Assembly (NCBI RefSeq): GCF_001865575.2
Contig: NZ_CP017562.2
Coordinates: 2,294,001 to 2,358,000 of the forward strand
Direction of reading: 5' to 3'
Length of the DNA: 64,000 nucleotides
DNA from: Paraburkholderia sprentiae WSM5005
GTDB taxonomy: Bacteria > Pseudomonadota > Gammaproteobacteria > Burkholderiales > Burkholderiaceae
The notes under the pieces are model-generated. The model saw nothing but the letters and a program-made list of their open reading frames with translations, was not told the origin of the DNA and searched no databases. The translations under genes were made by a program, and so were the position numbers. Shown here piece by piece: positions 1 through 9,009 of this stretch. The stretch's first letter is position 1, and each line of letters opens with the position of its first letter.

Positions 1-1356
1 CAGCCGCCGCCACCTTGCCATCCGAATCCGAACGCTGCCGCTGACGGCGCGCTGGTGCGTCAGCGCGGCGACATCGCGCACCTGCCGGATTCGCTTCAGG
101 ATCTTCTCGAAAGGATGGCCGAGCGGCCCCATAGCTATTTGCCCATTCAGGCCTTTGCCGAGGCCGACAAACCGAGCCAGTTGTTCCAGTACTACCTGCT
201 GTCCACAGCAGGATTCGAACCCAATCCGTTCACGGCACGATTCCCCGGCATCAACGACAAGGCGATGCTGACGGCAAGTGGCGCCGACTGCGGCTTGCCA
301 ACCATCGGTGCCGTGCGCGTCGTGGTCGAACCGAAGCCTGGGCTGCCCACTGATCCGAACAACGTTCGCGCCTTCATCGATGTATTTACCGACCTCTCAT
401 ATCTGTTTGTGATTAACAACGAAAGCGGTTGGTATGAGGGCTGGATGATCCACGATTTACACGTGCCGGATATCGCACCACCCCGACCCGACGGGCACGC
501 CCAGTTCGGCACGATGACAACCGCGGACGCGGCCGCCTTACATGCGATGGGCACACACAACAACGTGCCAGACCGGCTATTCACAATGGATGGCAGGGCA
601 CCGCATTTCCCCGACGCTTCTGATCACTTTCCCGACCGCCAGACCAATGTCGTGCCGATCCAGCTAAGCATGGGGGCGATTAACTGCATGCAGCAGTCTG
701 ATTGTCACGGCTACTGGGAATTCAATTACACGACCAACTGGATCCATCCACTCTACGAGTTGCCTTTTACCGGCGGTATCCCCGGTACTTTTGAGGCGGG
801 CAAACTTGGCGCGCTCTCGTCACTGATTCCGGGCTCAGGACCGGCAGGCGTGAAGAACAGTCCGATCGACTATGGTGACGATCCGAACAATGCGGCTCCG
901 CTGGGTGGTGCGGGTCCGCGCGACCCCGACCGATTCGACGCGGACGTCGATAACCAGCGGGAATACCGTCAGCGCTTCATCCCGAGCGGACTGGCCCACG
1001 AAATTTACCTGGACACCTATGTACGCGTGGCATCGTTCGAGCCTGGCACGCCATTCCCGCAGCGCTTGTACGACGCCTATGTGGCCGAAGTCAGACGGGT
1101 CGATACCAATGGCGACGGCGTCATATCGGCACGCGAGGGAGACGTGGATACTGCCAGCGATGGGTTCCCGGACAATTCCCGCCTGTTCTTACCGGCGACT
1201 TCGTTCCGTCGCTTTGCCGTGACGCGCGAAATCAATGACGGTTTGCTGGCACCGCGGTTCGCACCCAGCCAGCGGGCCTGGGTACTGACTGGTGCCGCCA
1301 TGACCGTCAACCCGCCTCGGCCGGCGTCTGCAGGTCGCGACGCCGACGACCGTTGA
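1..1356 (+). CDS. Hypothetical protein, 5' end outside the window
   Basis: The reading frame is open from the first base, so the GTG at 55 is probably internal and the true start lies upstream; about 450 residues are visible. I do not recognise the family. The protein is rich in Pro, Asp and Asn. Near its C-terminus (about residues 350-365 counted from the GTG) it carries one EF-hand-like calcium loop reading DTNGDGVIS, followed by an acidic stretch. There is a short Cys/His-containing segment (MQQSDCHGYWEF). No membrane segment is seen in the visible part. A hairpin about 80 bases after the stop probably ends the transcript. A secreted or periplasmic calcium-binding protein is possible, but the N-terminus is needed to judge. 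Confidence 0.6.
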   Translation, partial: QPPPPCHPNPNAAADGALVRQRGDIAHLPDSLQDLLERMAERPHSYLPIQAFAEADKPSQLFQYYLLSTAGFEPNPFTARFPGINDKAMLTASGADCGLPTIGAVRVVVEPKPGLPTDPNNVRAFIDVFTDLSYLFVINNESGWYEGWMIHDLHVPDIAPPRPDGHAQFGTMTTADAAALHAMGTHNNVPDRLFTMDGRAPHFPDASDHFPDRQTNVVPIQLSMGAINCMQQSDCHGYWEFNYTTNWIHPLYELPFTGGIPGTFEAGKLGALSSLIPGSGPAGVKNSPIDYGDDPNNAAPLGGAGPRDPDRFDADVDNQREYRQRFIPSGLAHEIYLDTYVRVASFEPGTPFPQRLYDAYVAEVRRVDTNGDGVISAREGDVDTASDGFPDNSRLFLPATSFRRFAVTREINDGLLAPRFAPSQRAWVLTGAAMTVNPPRPASAGRDADDR

Positions 1357-1434
1357 AGCAACTCGTCGACCTGACGGGCTGTCTTCTGAGCTGCAAGAGG
1401 CGTTCAAACCGTATCGTGCGCTCTCCAGGTAGAG

Positions 1435-1468
1435 AATAGGGCTGCCCAAAAGGCGGCCCTATTGTTGT
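1435..1468 (+). terminator. Probable rho-independent terminator
   Basis: AATAGGGC at 1435-1442 pairs with GCCCTATT at 1456-1463. A second inner stem (TGCC/GGCG) closes on an A-rich loop, and GTTGT follows. It lies 79 bases after the stop of the first gene. Confidence 0.6.
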
Positions 1469-1624
1469 CCGCCTTCCGTTGATGCTCATCATTCAACGGA
1501 AAAGAGTCGGTCGCGGACAGTCTCGCTTTCCTGCTGGAGTGCTATGGCCACGATGCTGCTGTGGCCCACGAGGGCGAAACTGCGCTCAGGCTTCAACATG
1601 CCGAGCCTTCACCGCAGTACTGGA

Positions 1625-2181
1625 TCAAGCTGCTGCGAACTCCGTCTGCAGAACGTCGGCGAGGGGAAGCACCTTAACGCGTCTGCCGGACATCGACGAG
1701 TTCGCCCAGACGAAGTTCTGGTGTTCAACGATCTTGTCTGCGGCGAGATGGGGCTTGTTATGCGTCGTATGAAGGTCGGACACAACAATGGTGCGCAGGT
1801 CCAGCAGTTCGGCCCGACGTGCAGTCGCGTTCACGCAGAACTCCGTTGCATAGCCGCACAACAGCACGCTGTCGATGTCTTTTTGCCGGAGTTGCTCGGC
1901 AAGCGAGGTGTTATGGAACGAATCGCCGACGATTTTATAGATTGAGCCGTCACGCCGTTCGCGGACCAGCGCGGCAGGCAATTGCCACGCGTCGCTGCCG
2001 TGGGCCAGCGGCCCGTCCGCGTCGCTCTCGTGCTGCACGAAAAAGACCGGCGCATTCGCCCGGCGCGCTGCGTCCGTGACCGAGTTAATGCCATGATCAC
2101 TTCGCTCGCGCGATAGGCGGCCGCCGGGCCGCTAAAGAACATTTGCTGTACGTCGATGACGATGACGGCAATACCGGACAT
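1625..2181 (-). pseudogene. Isochorismatase-family cysteine hydrolase, frameshifted
   Basis: The N-terminal half (start ATG at 2181) reads MSGIAVIVIDVQQMFF, the standard first strand with the catalytic Asp of the cysteine hydrolase fold. The frame is lost near 2090-2100. It resumes in another frame with INSVTDAARRANAPVFFVQH and continues to a normal C-terminus containing the nucleophile region GYATEFCVNAT. Joined, the two parts give a protein of about 185 residues, usual for the family. A single-base indel, a real mutation or a sequencing error explains it. The family hydrolyses small amides and related compounds; the substrate is unknown. It stands alone, with no operon partner. Confidence 0.75.
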
Positions 2182-2366
2182 GCGAGCCTCGCAATGGGTT
2201 GGTCAACGGGGGAATCCGACGGCGGCAGTCGCGCAAGCCGTCGTCTCCGAGAGACTCGATAGCATAGCCGAGCAGGTGATAAGGTGGATCGCGAACATGA
2301 TCATTCGAACTTCTATAGCCGACACCAGCGACAGGCCGTGCCCGTCAGCCAATGCAACCTGGCTGT

Positions 2367-2813
2367 CTAGATTGGTGCGCTTGGCTGGCGCACGTAGTAG
2401 ACGTCCCATTCAGCTTCGTCGGTCTGTATGAAACCATACCGCCGGTAGAAGCGGTTCGAATCACTGCAGCGTAAAGCACTCAGGCGGATTGGCATGCGGT
2501 GCGCGTCGGCGTTCGCAAAGACATCCCGCAAGACCGCTGCGCCGATTCCTTTCCCTTGGTGCTCCGGCAGGATGTACAGGTGGTCCAGGAGCCAGTGGTC
2601 TGCCAGTGGGCGAATCAGGATAAAACCTGCCTGGACGCCATCGACCGCTATGAATCGACACAGCGCAGGGTCGAACGACGCGAGGAAGCGCTCGCGAGCT
2701 CGTCGCGGGTCGAACCGACCGATTCGCTCCAAACTCTCGCGCATCGCTGCGATACGAATAGCAACCAGTGTCTCGGCATCGGATTGGGTCGTAGTTGCGA
2801 AAGAGATGTTCAT
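2367..2813 (-). CDS. GNAT family N-acetyltransferase
   Basis: 148-residue protein of the GCN5-related acetyltransferase fold. Motif A is clear: LYILPEHQGKGIGAAVL carries the Q/GxGxG/A acetyl-CoA pyrophosphate loop, and the C-terminal FYRRYGF is the usual beta6-alpha segment. The ATG at 2813 was chosen because it overlaps the TGA of the upstream LysR gene by four bases (ATGA) and gives the family's normal length. The arrangement implies translational coupling with the regulator. The acceptor substrate cannot be told from sequence. Confidence 0.85.
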   Translation of the reverse strand: MNISFATTTQSDAETLVAIRIAAMRESLERIGRFDPRRARERFLASFDPALCRFIAVDGVQAGFILIRPLADHWLLDHLYILPEHQGKGIGAAVLRDVFANADAHRMPIRLSALRCSDSNRFYRRYGFIQTDEAEWDVYYVRQPSAPI

Positions 2814-3796
2814 TGGGAACGCGTGCTGAGCAAGGGAATGCGTCGGCGATCCTTGCCTCTTCGAGTGCTCACGCCAGAGCAGTGGCCCTGAGCCGCCCTC
2901 CGCGTTGATGAACACATGCCCTCCTGCTCCAGCCACGAACGGAACAGCACGACGAGTTCATCGCCAGCCTTGGCGTCGGCGACATAAGTGCAATAGCTGC
3001 GCGACGGCAGCCGAGGACCGTCGAACGGTGCCACAAGCCGGCCAGAGGCGAGATCGTCGGATACCAGCGCAGTAGGCCCCATCGCGATGCCGATTCCGTC
3101 GATGGCCGCCTGCAACGTGAGATAGAAGTGATCGAAGGTCAAGGTGGCGGCCGGCCGCAACGCGGGAATCTGCGCGCTCGCCAGCCAGTCGGGCCAGAGC
3201 CGCGGAAGGCTCGACGTATGCAGCAACGTGTGTTGCCGCAAATCTTCCGGCACTCGAAGCGGCAGGCGCTCCAACAGCGCGGGGCTACAGACTGGCAAGC
3301 GCTCCTCGGAGAGAAAGGGGCGCATCGAGTAGCCGTAGAACGTGTCCGGACCGCCACGGATCACGACGTCGTAGTCCTCCTTCAGACTCTCGAGTGGCTC
3401 GTTCGACGTCTGAACGTCGACCTCCACGTCCCGATGGGCGGCGCGGAACTTCGCGAGCCGTGGCACCAGCCAACGCAACATGAACGTGGCGGGCGCGTTT
3501 ATCGAGAGCGTCCGCGACACCGTTTCCGGCACACCGTAGCGCGCCGTCGCCTGCGAGAGCTGTTCGAACAACGGACCGACTTTCTCCAGATAGGCCTTCG
3601 CCGCCGGCGTCAGCTTCACGCACCGGTTGTGCCGTTCGAACAGCGAGGCACCCAGCCACGTTTCGAGCAGGCGCACGTGCTGGCTCACGGCGCCTTGCGT
3701 CACGTGCAACTCCGCGGCGGCTTCCTTAAAGCTGCCGAGGCGGCCCGCTGCCTCGAAGGCGCGCAGGGCATTGAGTGGAGGCAAGACCCTTTTCAT
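2810..3796 (-). CDS. LysR family transcriptional regulator (GcvA-like)
   Basis: 328 residues from the ATG at 3796. The N-terminal winged HTH (about residues 5-65, with AAAELHVTQGAVSQHVRLLE) and the effector domain (starting about 90 with SINAPATFMLRWLVPRL) match GcvA/AmpR-like LysR proteins. Similarity to the family seems to stop near FRSWLEQEG; the last 35 or so residues are Arg/Ser-rich and atypical. They could come from an old 3' frameshift, but the gene ends in an ATGA overlap with the GNAT gene, so the extension may be used. It is divergent from the EamA exporter at 3951, its likely target. Confidence 0.85.
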   Translation of the reverse strand: MKRVLPPLNALRAFEAAGRLGSFKEAAAELHVTQGAVSQHVRLLETWLGASLFERHNRCVKLTPAAKAYLEKVGPLFEQLSQATARYGVPETVSRTLSINAPATFMLRWLVPRLAKFRAAHRDVEVDVQTSNEPLESLKEDYDVVIRGGPDTFYGYSMRPFLSEERLPVCSPALLERLPLRVPEDLRQHTLLHTSSLPRLWPDWLASAQIPALRPAATLTFDHFYLTLQAAIDGIGIAMGPTALVSDDLASGRLVAPFDGPRLPSRSYCTYVADAKAGDELVVLFRSWLEQEGMCSSTRRAAQGHCSGVSTRRGKDRRRIPLLSTRSQ

Positions 3797-3950
3797 CGAC
3801 AAGACGTTGGCAAGACCGTGGCAAGAGTTTTTCTAACGCGAGTTCCCAATTTATCTGGTTTGTTAGGGCCCAACAAGAGAGATATTCTTCTCGGTGTAGT
3901 GCTGACTCCTCTCCCGCTCCGCTTGTCTGCCTTATCGGCCCGAAACCCAG

Positions 3951-4793
3951 ATGCTCAGTTACACCGGCGGTATCGTGCTCTTTGCGGCCGTGCTCCACGC
4001 CAGCTGGAACGCGATGCTGCACGGCAACCGCGACCGGTTCTGGTCCATGACCTGGATGAGCATCGCCATCGCGGCAGTGTCGGTGCTCGTCGTACTGTTC
4101 AATCCGCGGCCGGCCAGCGCCGCCTGGCCCTGCATCGTCGCGTCGGGGTTCGTGCACCTCTTCTACAACGTGAGCCTCGTGCGCTCGTATCGCCGCAGCG
4201 ACCTGGCGCTGGCCTATCCCATCGCGCGCGGCTCGTCGCCGCTGCTCGTCGCACTCGGCGCGGCGCTCTTCGCGCATGAGGCGATCGGCCCCTTGCACGC
4301 GCTCGGCATCGCGATGGTGTCGGGCGGCATCATCGCCATGGCGTTGCTGGGGCGTCAGGTATCGCGCGCGGGTGCGCTCGCCGCGCTGACGACCGGCGCG
4401 ACCATTGCGCTCTATACCGTGATCGACGGCATCGGCGTGAGGTTGTCCAACTCAGAGCCGCTCAGCTACACCGCCTGGATGTTCCTGTTCTACGCGCTGA
4501 TGCCCGTGCTGTTCATCGCAACGCGCGGGCTCGCCGCGCTTTGGACACCCGTGCGCGCCGAGCGGCTTTCGGTCGGCTTGTCGCTCGTGGGCGGCCTCGT
4601 CTCGCTTGCCGCGTATGGCATCGTGATCTGGGCGCTGCAGTCGGGCGCGATGGGCGCGGTCTCGGCATTGCGCGAGACCAGCGTGGTGTTCGCGCTGCTG
4701 ATCGGACGCGTGTTTCTGCGCGAAACGGTCAGCGGAACGCGCTGGCTCGCCTGCCTCGTTGTCGCGGCCGGCGCGGTTTGTCTGGGGCTTTGA
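3951..4793 (+). CDS. EamA/DMT superfamily membrane transporter
   Basis: 280 residues with about ten hydrophobic segments in two EamA repeats. The first is rich in small residues (GIVLFAAVLHASWNAML). The second ends with the usual SALRETSVVFALLIGRVFL helix and a final ACLVVAAGAVCLGL segment. The family exports amino acids or related metabolites through the inner membrane. The gene is divergent from the LysR regulator across about 150 bases, the standard layout of a LysR-controlled exporter. The substrate is unknown. Confidence 0.88.
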   Translation: MLSYTGGIVLFAAVLHASWNAMLHGNRDRFWSMTWMSIAIAAVSVLVVLFNPRPASAAWPCIVASGFVHLFYNVSLVRSYRRSDLALAYPIARGSSPLLVALGAALFAHEAIGPLHALGIAMVSGGIIAMALLGRQVSRAGALAALTTGATIALYTVIDGIGVRLSNSEPLSYTAWMFLFYALMPVLFIATRGLAALWTPVRAERLSVGLSLVGGLVSLAAYGIVIWALQSGAMGAVSALRETSVVFALLIGRVFLRETVSGTRWLACLVVAAGAVCLGL

Positions 4794-4840
4794 GGTCCCG
4801 GCCCCGAATCGTCTTTCCATTCCCCATGAAGGTTCGCTCG

Positions 4841-5602
4841 ATGAATACCGTCTCGCAGGCACCGCTCATTCTGATCACCGGAGGAAGCCGCGGCGTAGGC
4901 GCGGCAACGGCCCGTCTTGCTGCCGCACAAGGCTACGACGTGGCGATCAGCTACGTCTCCAACGAATCCGCTGCGCGTGCGGTGGCCGCCGATGTGGAAG
5001 CGCTGGGCCGTCGCGCTTTAGCGATGCGTGCGGATAGCGCGGACCCGGAGCAGGTCGCGCGCCTGTTCGCCGCAATCGATCGGGACTTCGGCCGCATCGA
5101 CGTGCTGGTCAACAACGCTGCAATCATCGCGCGGCAGTCCCGGCTGGAAGGCCTCGCGTTCGAGCGGATGCAGCGCATCTTCGCGGTCAACGCGATCGGC
5201 CCGATCCTGTGCGCCCAGCAAGCCGCCAAGCGGATGTCCCTGCGTCACAACGGAGGGGGCGGCGTCGTGATCAACGTATCGTCGACATCGGCCCGGCTCG
5301 GCAGTCCAAACGAATATGTCGACTACGCTGCGTCGAAGGGCGCCGTCGAGACATTCACGACCGGTTTTGCCAAAGAGGTCGCGCGAGACGGGATACGCGT
5401 GAACTGCGTTCGCCCCGGGCACATCTATACCGAAATGCACGCAAGCGGCGGCGAGCCGGAACGCGTGGATCGCGTCAAGGATTCGATCCCCTTGGGCCGA
5501 GGCGGGCAGCCCGACGAGGTAGCGCGGGCCATTTTGTGGCTAGCAAGCGCCGAGGCTTCGTTCGTCACCGGCGCGTTTCTCGATGTGACTGGCGGTAAGT
5601 GA
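4841..5602 (+). CDS. SDR family NAD(P)-dependent oxidoreductase
   Basis: 253 residues from the ATG at 4841; an in-frame ATG at 4826 would add five. It is a classical short-chain dehydrogenase: TGGSRGVGAATA is the nucleotide-binding TGxxxGxG motif, NNAA follows, and the Ser-Tyr-Lys site sits in VINVSSTSARLGSP and YVDYAASKG. The C-terminal VTGAFLDVTGG is typical. It lies 47 bases after the EamA gene on the same strand and may be cotranscribed. FabG-like proteins of this kind reduce varied carbonyls; the substrate is not evident. Confidence 0.9.
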   Translation: MNTVSQAPLILITGGSRGVGAATARLAAAQGYDVAISYVSNESAARAVAADVEALGRRALAMRADSADPEQVARLFAAIDRDFGRIDVLVNNAAIIARQSRLEGLAFERMQRIFAVNAIGPILCAQQAAKRMSLRHNGGGGVVINVSSTSARLGSPNEYVDYAASKGAVETFTTGFAKEVARDGIRVNCVRPGHIYTEMHASGGEPERVDRVKDSIPLGRGGQPDEVARAILWLASAEASFVTGAFLDVTGGK

Positions 5603-5632
5603 GCAGCAGGCGAAGGCCAGGCAAGCGGTGCT

Positions 5633-5670
5633 CTGCGGGAACGCGGCATAACCCGCAGCTTCGCGTTCCC
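5633..5670 (+). terminator. Hairpin between convergent genes
   Basis: GGGAACGCG at 5637-5645 pairs with CGCGTTCCC at 5662-5670. CTGCGGG at 5633-5639 can alternatively pair with CCCGCAG at 5652-5658, so two mutually exclusive stems are possible. No T-run follows. Its place between the convergent SDR and oxidoreductase genes fits a weak or bidirectional terminator. Confidence 0.4.
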
Positions 5671-5773
5671 TGCAGCATCGGAAGGGATGCGTACACGACC
5701 CGGGCCTAGCTGTGCCCGAAAGAACACGTTCCTTCGCGGGCCGCGAAAAAGCCTGGAAATCCGGCACGCGCTG

Positions 5774-6373
5774 CTATCTGAACTTGACGAGATCCTTGAA
5801 GATCAGTTGAGCCCAGCTATTGCCCTTGGCCTGGACCAGCAAGCCGCCATCCTTCAGCGGTCCTAGCGCAACCGGTGCGAAACCGAGTTGTTCGGCCAAC
5901 GCCGCGACCGGCGCCACCGCAGTTTCGTCATCGCTCGACAGAAACACGACGCGGCTGCCGCCGTTCACGTTCGGATCAGCGGCCAGAACGGCAGCGGGCA
6001 GATGGTTGAAGCCCTTGACGAACCTCGCGCCGGCAAACGCTTTGGCGACCACGGCGGACGACGGCAGACCATCCAGGTCCGCAACGGCAACACCGTAAGC
6101 ATTGGTCGTATCGATGATCGTCTTGCCCTGCCAGGTTGCGATCTGCTTCGCGACTTCGCGATGTTCCCAGAACGGAACCGCGAGGAAGATCGTGTCGGAC
6201 GCGATGGCCTCCTGCAGCGTCCTGGGGACAACGGTGGGGCCGATCGCTCGTGCCTGCTGAATCAACGTCTCGGGAGGGCGCCGGCTGGCGACGGTCACGT
6301 CAATGTTCTTTCGTGCAAACGCCCGGGCGAGCGCCTGGCCCACCGCGCCAAAGCCAATAATCGAATAACTCAT
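5774..6373 (-). CDS. NADP-binding oxidoreductase, F420-dependent NADP reductase-like
   Basis: 199 residues. The N-terminal Rossmann motif IIGFGAVGQALARAF is followed by a basic ASRRPPE stretch that favours NADP(H). The middle has LAVPFWEHREVAKQ and TNAYG, and the C-terminal half contains KGFNHLPAAVLA, as in the NPD family that includes archaeal F420:NADP reductase. In proteobacteria these proteins are mostly uncharacterised NAD(P) oxidoreductases. It is transcribed alone towards the hairpin at 5633. Confidence 0.82.
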   Translation of the reverse strand: MSYSIIGFGAVGQALARAFARKNIDVTVASRRPPETLIQQARAIGPTVVPRTLQEAIASDTIFLAVPFWEHREVAKQIATWQGKTIIDTTNAYGVAVADLDGLPSSAVVAKAFAGARFVKGFNHLPAAVLAADPNVNGGSRVVFLSSDDETAVAPVAALAEQLGFAPVALGPLKDGGLLVQAKGNSWAQLIFKDLVKFR

Positions 6374-6538
6374 GCGAACTCTCCATTCAAGGGGATCAAC
6401 TGCGGACCCATGTCACGAAACCGCTGGACAAGCACCGAAATCAATCCCGTCTATTGATACGGATTCCATATCGATCAGCAGATATCGAATCAACTCTGTC
6501 AAGCTGAAAGGCCCTTCTACCTGCGTTTCGGCGCGACG

Positions 6539-7273
6539 TCAGATAGCCGCGGTGCCGCCGTCGACATACAACTCCACCCCATTCACGAAGCTCGAATCGT
6601 CCGAAGCAAGAAACAGTGCGACCGTCGCGATTTCCTCGGGATTCCCCATTTTTCCGCGCGGGACCAGGGATTCGAAATACCGCTTCGTCTCCTCATCGAA
6701 AAGTTGCTCCTGAATCGGTGTGGCGATCTGTCCCGGGCTCAGCACGTTCACCCGAATCTTCCTGCCCTTCAGTTCGTTGAGCCACCCGCGTGCGAACGCG
6801 TGCAACGCCGCCTTGCTCGCCGAATACACGCTGAAACCAGGAAAGCCCTTCACCGAAGCAATTGACCCGGTCATGAAGATCGATCCGCCATCGTTGAACA
6901 GCGGCAGCGCCTTCTGAACCGTAAACAGCGTGCCGCGCGCATTCAGGTCGAAGGTCGCATCGAAGTGCTGCTCGGTAATCTCGCCCAGTAGGACGGCTTC
7001 GCCCGTGCCAGCGCTCGCGAACAGGATGTCGATCTTGCCCTTTTCCCGCTTGACCGTATCGAACAGGCGGTCGAGGTCGTCGAGATTGCCCGCGTCGCCG
7101 CGCACGCCGGTCACGTTCCGGCCAATCAGCTTGACGGCCTCGTCCAGCGCCTCCTGCCTGCGACCCGTGATGAAAACATAGGCGCCTTCTTCAACGAACA
7201 GCTTGGCGCTTGCCAGCGCCATGCCGCTCGATCCGCCCGTAATGACTGCAACCTTGCCCTCAAGCTTTCCCAT
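6539..7273 (-). CDS. SDR family oxidoreductase
   Basis: 244 residues from the ATG at 7273, chosen because a strong AGGAG lies just upstream. The cofactor motif is [10 protein letters not shown], with Met-Ala in place of the more usual Ile-Gly. ASAGTGEA stands where NNAG is normal. The catalytic region is [10 protein letters not shown] with [11 protein letters not shown]. The C-terminal [10 protein letters not shown] is standard. It is divergent from the TetR regulator, and two operators lie between them, so it is almost certainly the repressed gene. The substrate is unknown. Confidence 0.9.
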   Translation of the reverse strand: MGKLEGKVAVITGGSSGMALASAKLFVEEGAYVFITGRRQEALDEAVKLIGRNVTGVRGDAGNLDDLDRLFDTVKREKGKIDILFASAGTGEAVLLGEITEQHFDATFDLNARGTLFTVQKALPLFNDGGSIFMTGSIASVKGFPGFSVYSASKAALHAFARGWLNELKGRKIRVNVLSPGQIATPIQEQLFDEETKRYFESLVPRGKMGNPEEIATVALFLASDDSSFVNGVELYVDGGTAAI

Positions 7274-7337
7274 GACTTCTCCTTTCGCGGTGTCGGACAG
7301 CGGCTCTGTTCCCATTTGCACAAATCCGCTGTATCTT

Positions 7338-7388
7338 GTGGATCACTGATCCATATCCTGAACTGCAATATATGGATCAGTGATCCAC
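7338..7388. promoter_or_regulatory. Two-copy TetR operator in the SDR/TetR intergenic region
   Basis: TGGATCACTGATCCA at 7339-7353 and TGGATCAGTGATCCA at 7373-7387 are each perfect 7-1-7 palindromes, 34 bases apart centre to centre. Extended to 19 bases (7338-7356 and 7370-7388) they are exact reverse complements of each other. They fill the gap between the divergent SDR and TetR genes. Confidence 0.85.
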
Positions 7389-7403
7389 TTGTCAAGGAAA
7401 GCC

Positions 7404-8006
7404 ATGCGAGCCGACGCCAGAAAAAACTACAACCACCTGCTTGCCGTCGCGCGTGACGTCGTCAACGAGAATGGCGCCGATGCGTCCATGCGAGACATCG
7501 CCCGCCGGGCCGACGTGGGATTGGCCACCGTCTTGCGTCATTTCCCGACGCGAGAAGCTTTGTTCGAAGCGTTGCTGCGCGCGAATCTGGACGCACTGAC
7601 GCAAAAGGCAGGCGAACTCGAAACGTCGAGTCCGCCGGGCGAAGCGCTCGTGTCCTGGTTTCGCGAAGGGGTCGCATTCGTCCATAGCTATAGCGGCGTT
7701 GTCGCGCTGATGGCGAGCGCCCACGCGGACCCGGAGTCCGCGCTTTACGCTTCATGCGCAGCGGTGCATTCAGCGGGCGAGCGACTACTGCAACGCGCTC
7801 AGGCCGACGGAACGGCGCGCGCCGATATGGATGGGGTAGACCTGTTCGCCCTGATGTCGGCACTCGGCTGGGTCGTCGACCAGTCCTCATTCGAGTCACG
7901 GGCCGATCATCTTTTTGACATTATCGCGAGCGCCATCCTGACCAGGCGGCCGAGCAACGACGTCGAGGAGGCAACGGTTGAATCGCCCGGCGGTCCTGTC
8001 CGATGA
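7404..8006 (+). CDS. TetR/AcrR family transcriptional repressor
   Basis: 200 residues from the ATG at 7404, preceded by AAGGAAAG. The N-terminal HTH is clear (ASMRDIARRADVGLATVLRHFPTREALFEAL, about residues 30-60). The C-terminal ligand domain is helical and resembles the SbtR-like C-terminal domain often found in this group. It is divergent from the SDR gene, with paired palindromes in the gap, so it most likely represses both genes. The inducer is unknown. Confidence 0.9.
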   Translation: MRADARKNYNHLLAVARDVVNENGADASMRDIARRADVGLATVLRHFPTREALFEALLRANLDALTQKAGELETSSPPGEALVSWFREGVAFVHSYSGVVALMASAHADPESALYASCAAVHSAGERLLQRAQADGTARADMDGVDLFALMSALGWVVDQSSFESRADHLFDIIASAILTRRPSNDVEEATVESPGGPVR

Positions 8007-8022
8007 TTTTGTTGGCGAATCC

Positions 8023-9009
8023 CTACGCCTCCCGCTTGCTCCGCCCATACAGCAGCAGCATCGCCGCGATCACCACGCCGTAGATGATCTGACGCCCCGC
8101 CTCCGGCATCTGCGCGACCGAGAGGATCGACTGCAGCAGTGTGATGAGGATCGCGCCGGCCACCGTGCCGAGATATGAACCCCGTCCGCCCAGAATCGAC
8201 GTGCCGCCGAGCACGACCGCCGCGATCGCCGGCAACAGGTAGGCATCGCCCATCGACTGTGCCGCCTTCGACGCATAGCCCGCCAGCAGCACGCCGCCGA
8301 ATGCCGCGAACGCGCTGCACACGGCGAAGGCGGTCACCGTGACGAGCCGCGTATCGATCCCGGAAAGATACGCCGCGCGCTCGGTGTTGCCGATCGCATA
8401 CAGCGTGCGGCCGAAGGTCGTGCGCGTCAGCAGGAACACCGTGGCGCCGCCGATCACCAGCCACAGCGCGACGGCATTCGGCACGCCCGGTACGAGCCAG
8501 CCCGCCGCCAACCATCGCATCACCTGGGGCGCGGAATCCTGCGGCGACGATCCGCCGGTATAGACGATCATGATGCCCTGCGCGACCGCATTGGTCGCGA
8601 GCGTGGCGATCATCGACGGAATCCGCAGCAGCGCGACGAGGATGCCGTTGACGATGCCGATCAGCACGCCGCAACCGATCCCGACCGGAATCGCGAGGAT
8701 GCGCCCGAGTTCGCCGTGCCCCGCGACCGCGCACGCCATCATCGCGCCGACGGTGATCGTCCATGGTAGCGACAGGTCGATGTGGCCGAGCAGGATCACC
8801 ATCATCAGGCCCGTCGCAATGATGCCGAGGAATGCGCCGACCTTCAGTTGCAGCAGGATGTATTCCGGCGACGTGAAGTTCCGCGAATACATGCCGCCCA
8901 CCAACAGCAGCGCGACGATGCACGCGAATGCGATCACGATCGGTTTGTCGATTCTGCGCGTGAGCTTCGACACGAACGCGGTCCAGCCGGTTGCGGAAAG
9001 GTGGCTCAT
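8023..9009 (-). CDS. Sugar ABC transporter permease (RbsC/YjfF type)
   Basis: 328 residues from the ATG at 9009, which overlaps the TGA of the upstream permease (ATGA). Eight to ten membrane segments are present with the BPD_transp_2 loop: GHIDLSLPWTITVGAM near residue 78 and the cytoplasmic coupling motif TRTTFGRTLYAIGNTERAAYLSGI. The C-terminal LGGTSILGGRGSYLGT is characteristic of the ribose/galactose/xylose family. It pairs with the next gene as a heterodimeric channel in the inner membrane. Confidence 0.9.
   Translation of the reverse strand: MSHLSATGWTAFVSKLTRRIDKPIVIAFACIVALLLVGGMYSRNFTSPEYILLQLKVGAFLGIIATGLMMVILLGHIDLSLPWTITVGAMMACAVAGHGELGRILAIPVGIGCGVLIGIVNGILVALLRIPSMIATLATNAVAQGIMIVYTGGSSPQDSAPQVMRWLAAGWLVPGVPNAVALWLVIGGATVFLLTRTTFGRTLYAIGNTERAAYLSGIDTRLVTVTAFAVCSAFAAFGGVLLAGYASKAAQSMGDAYLLPAIAAVVLGGTSILGGRGSYLGTVAGAILITLLQSILSVAQMPEAGRQIIYGVVIAAMLLLYGRSKREA

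Noticed and set aside
1479..1945. Plus-strand frames of 97 and 133 residues
   Set aside because: No domain, no ribosome site, and they lie opposite the frameshifted cysteine hydrolase.
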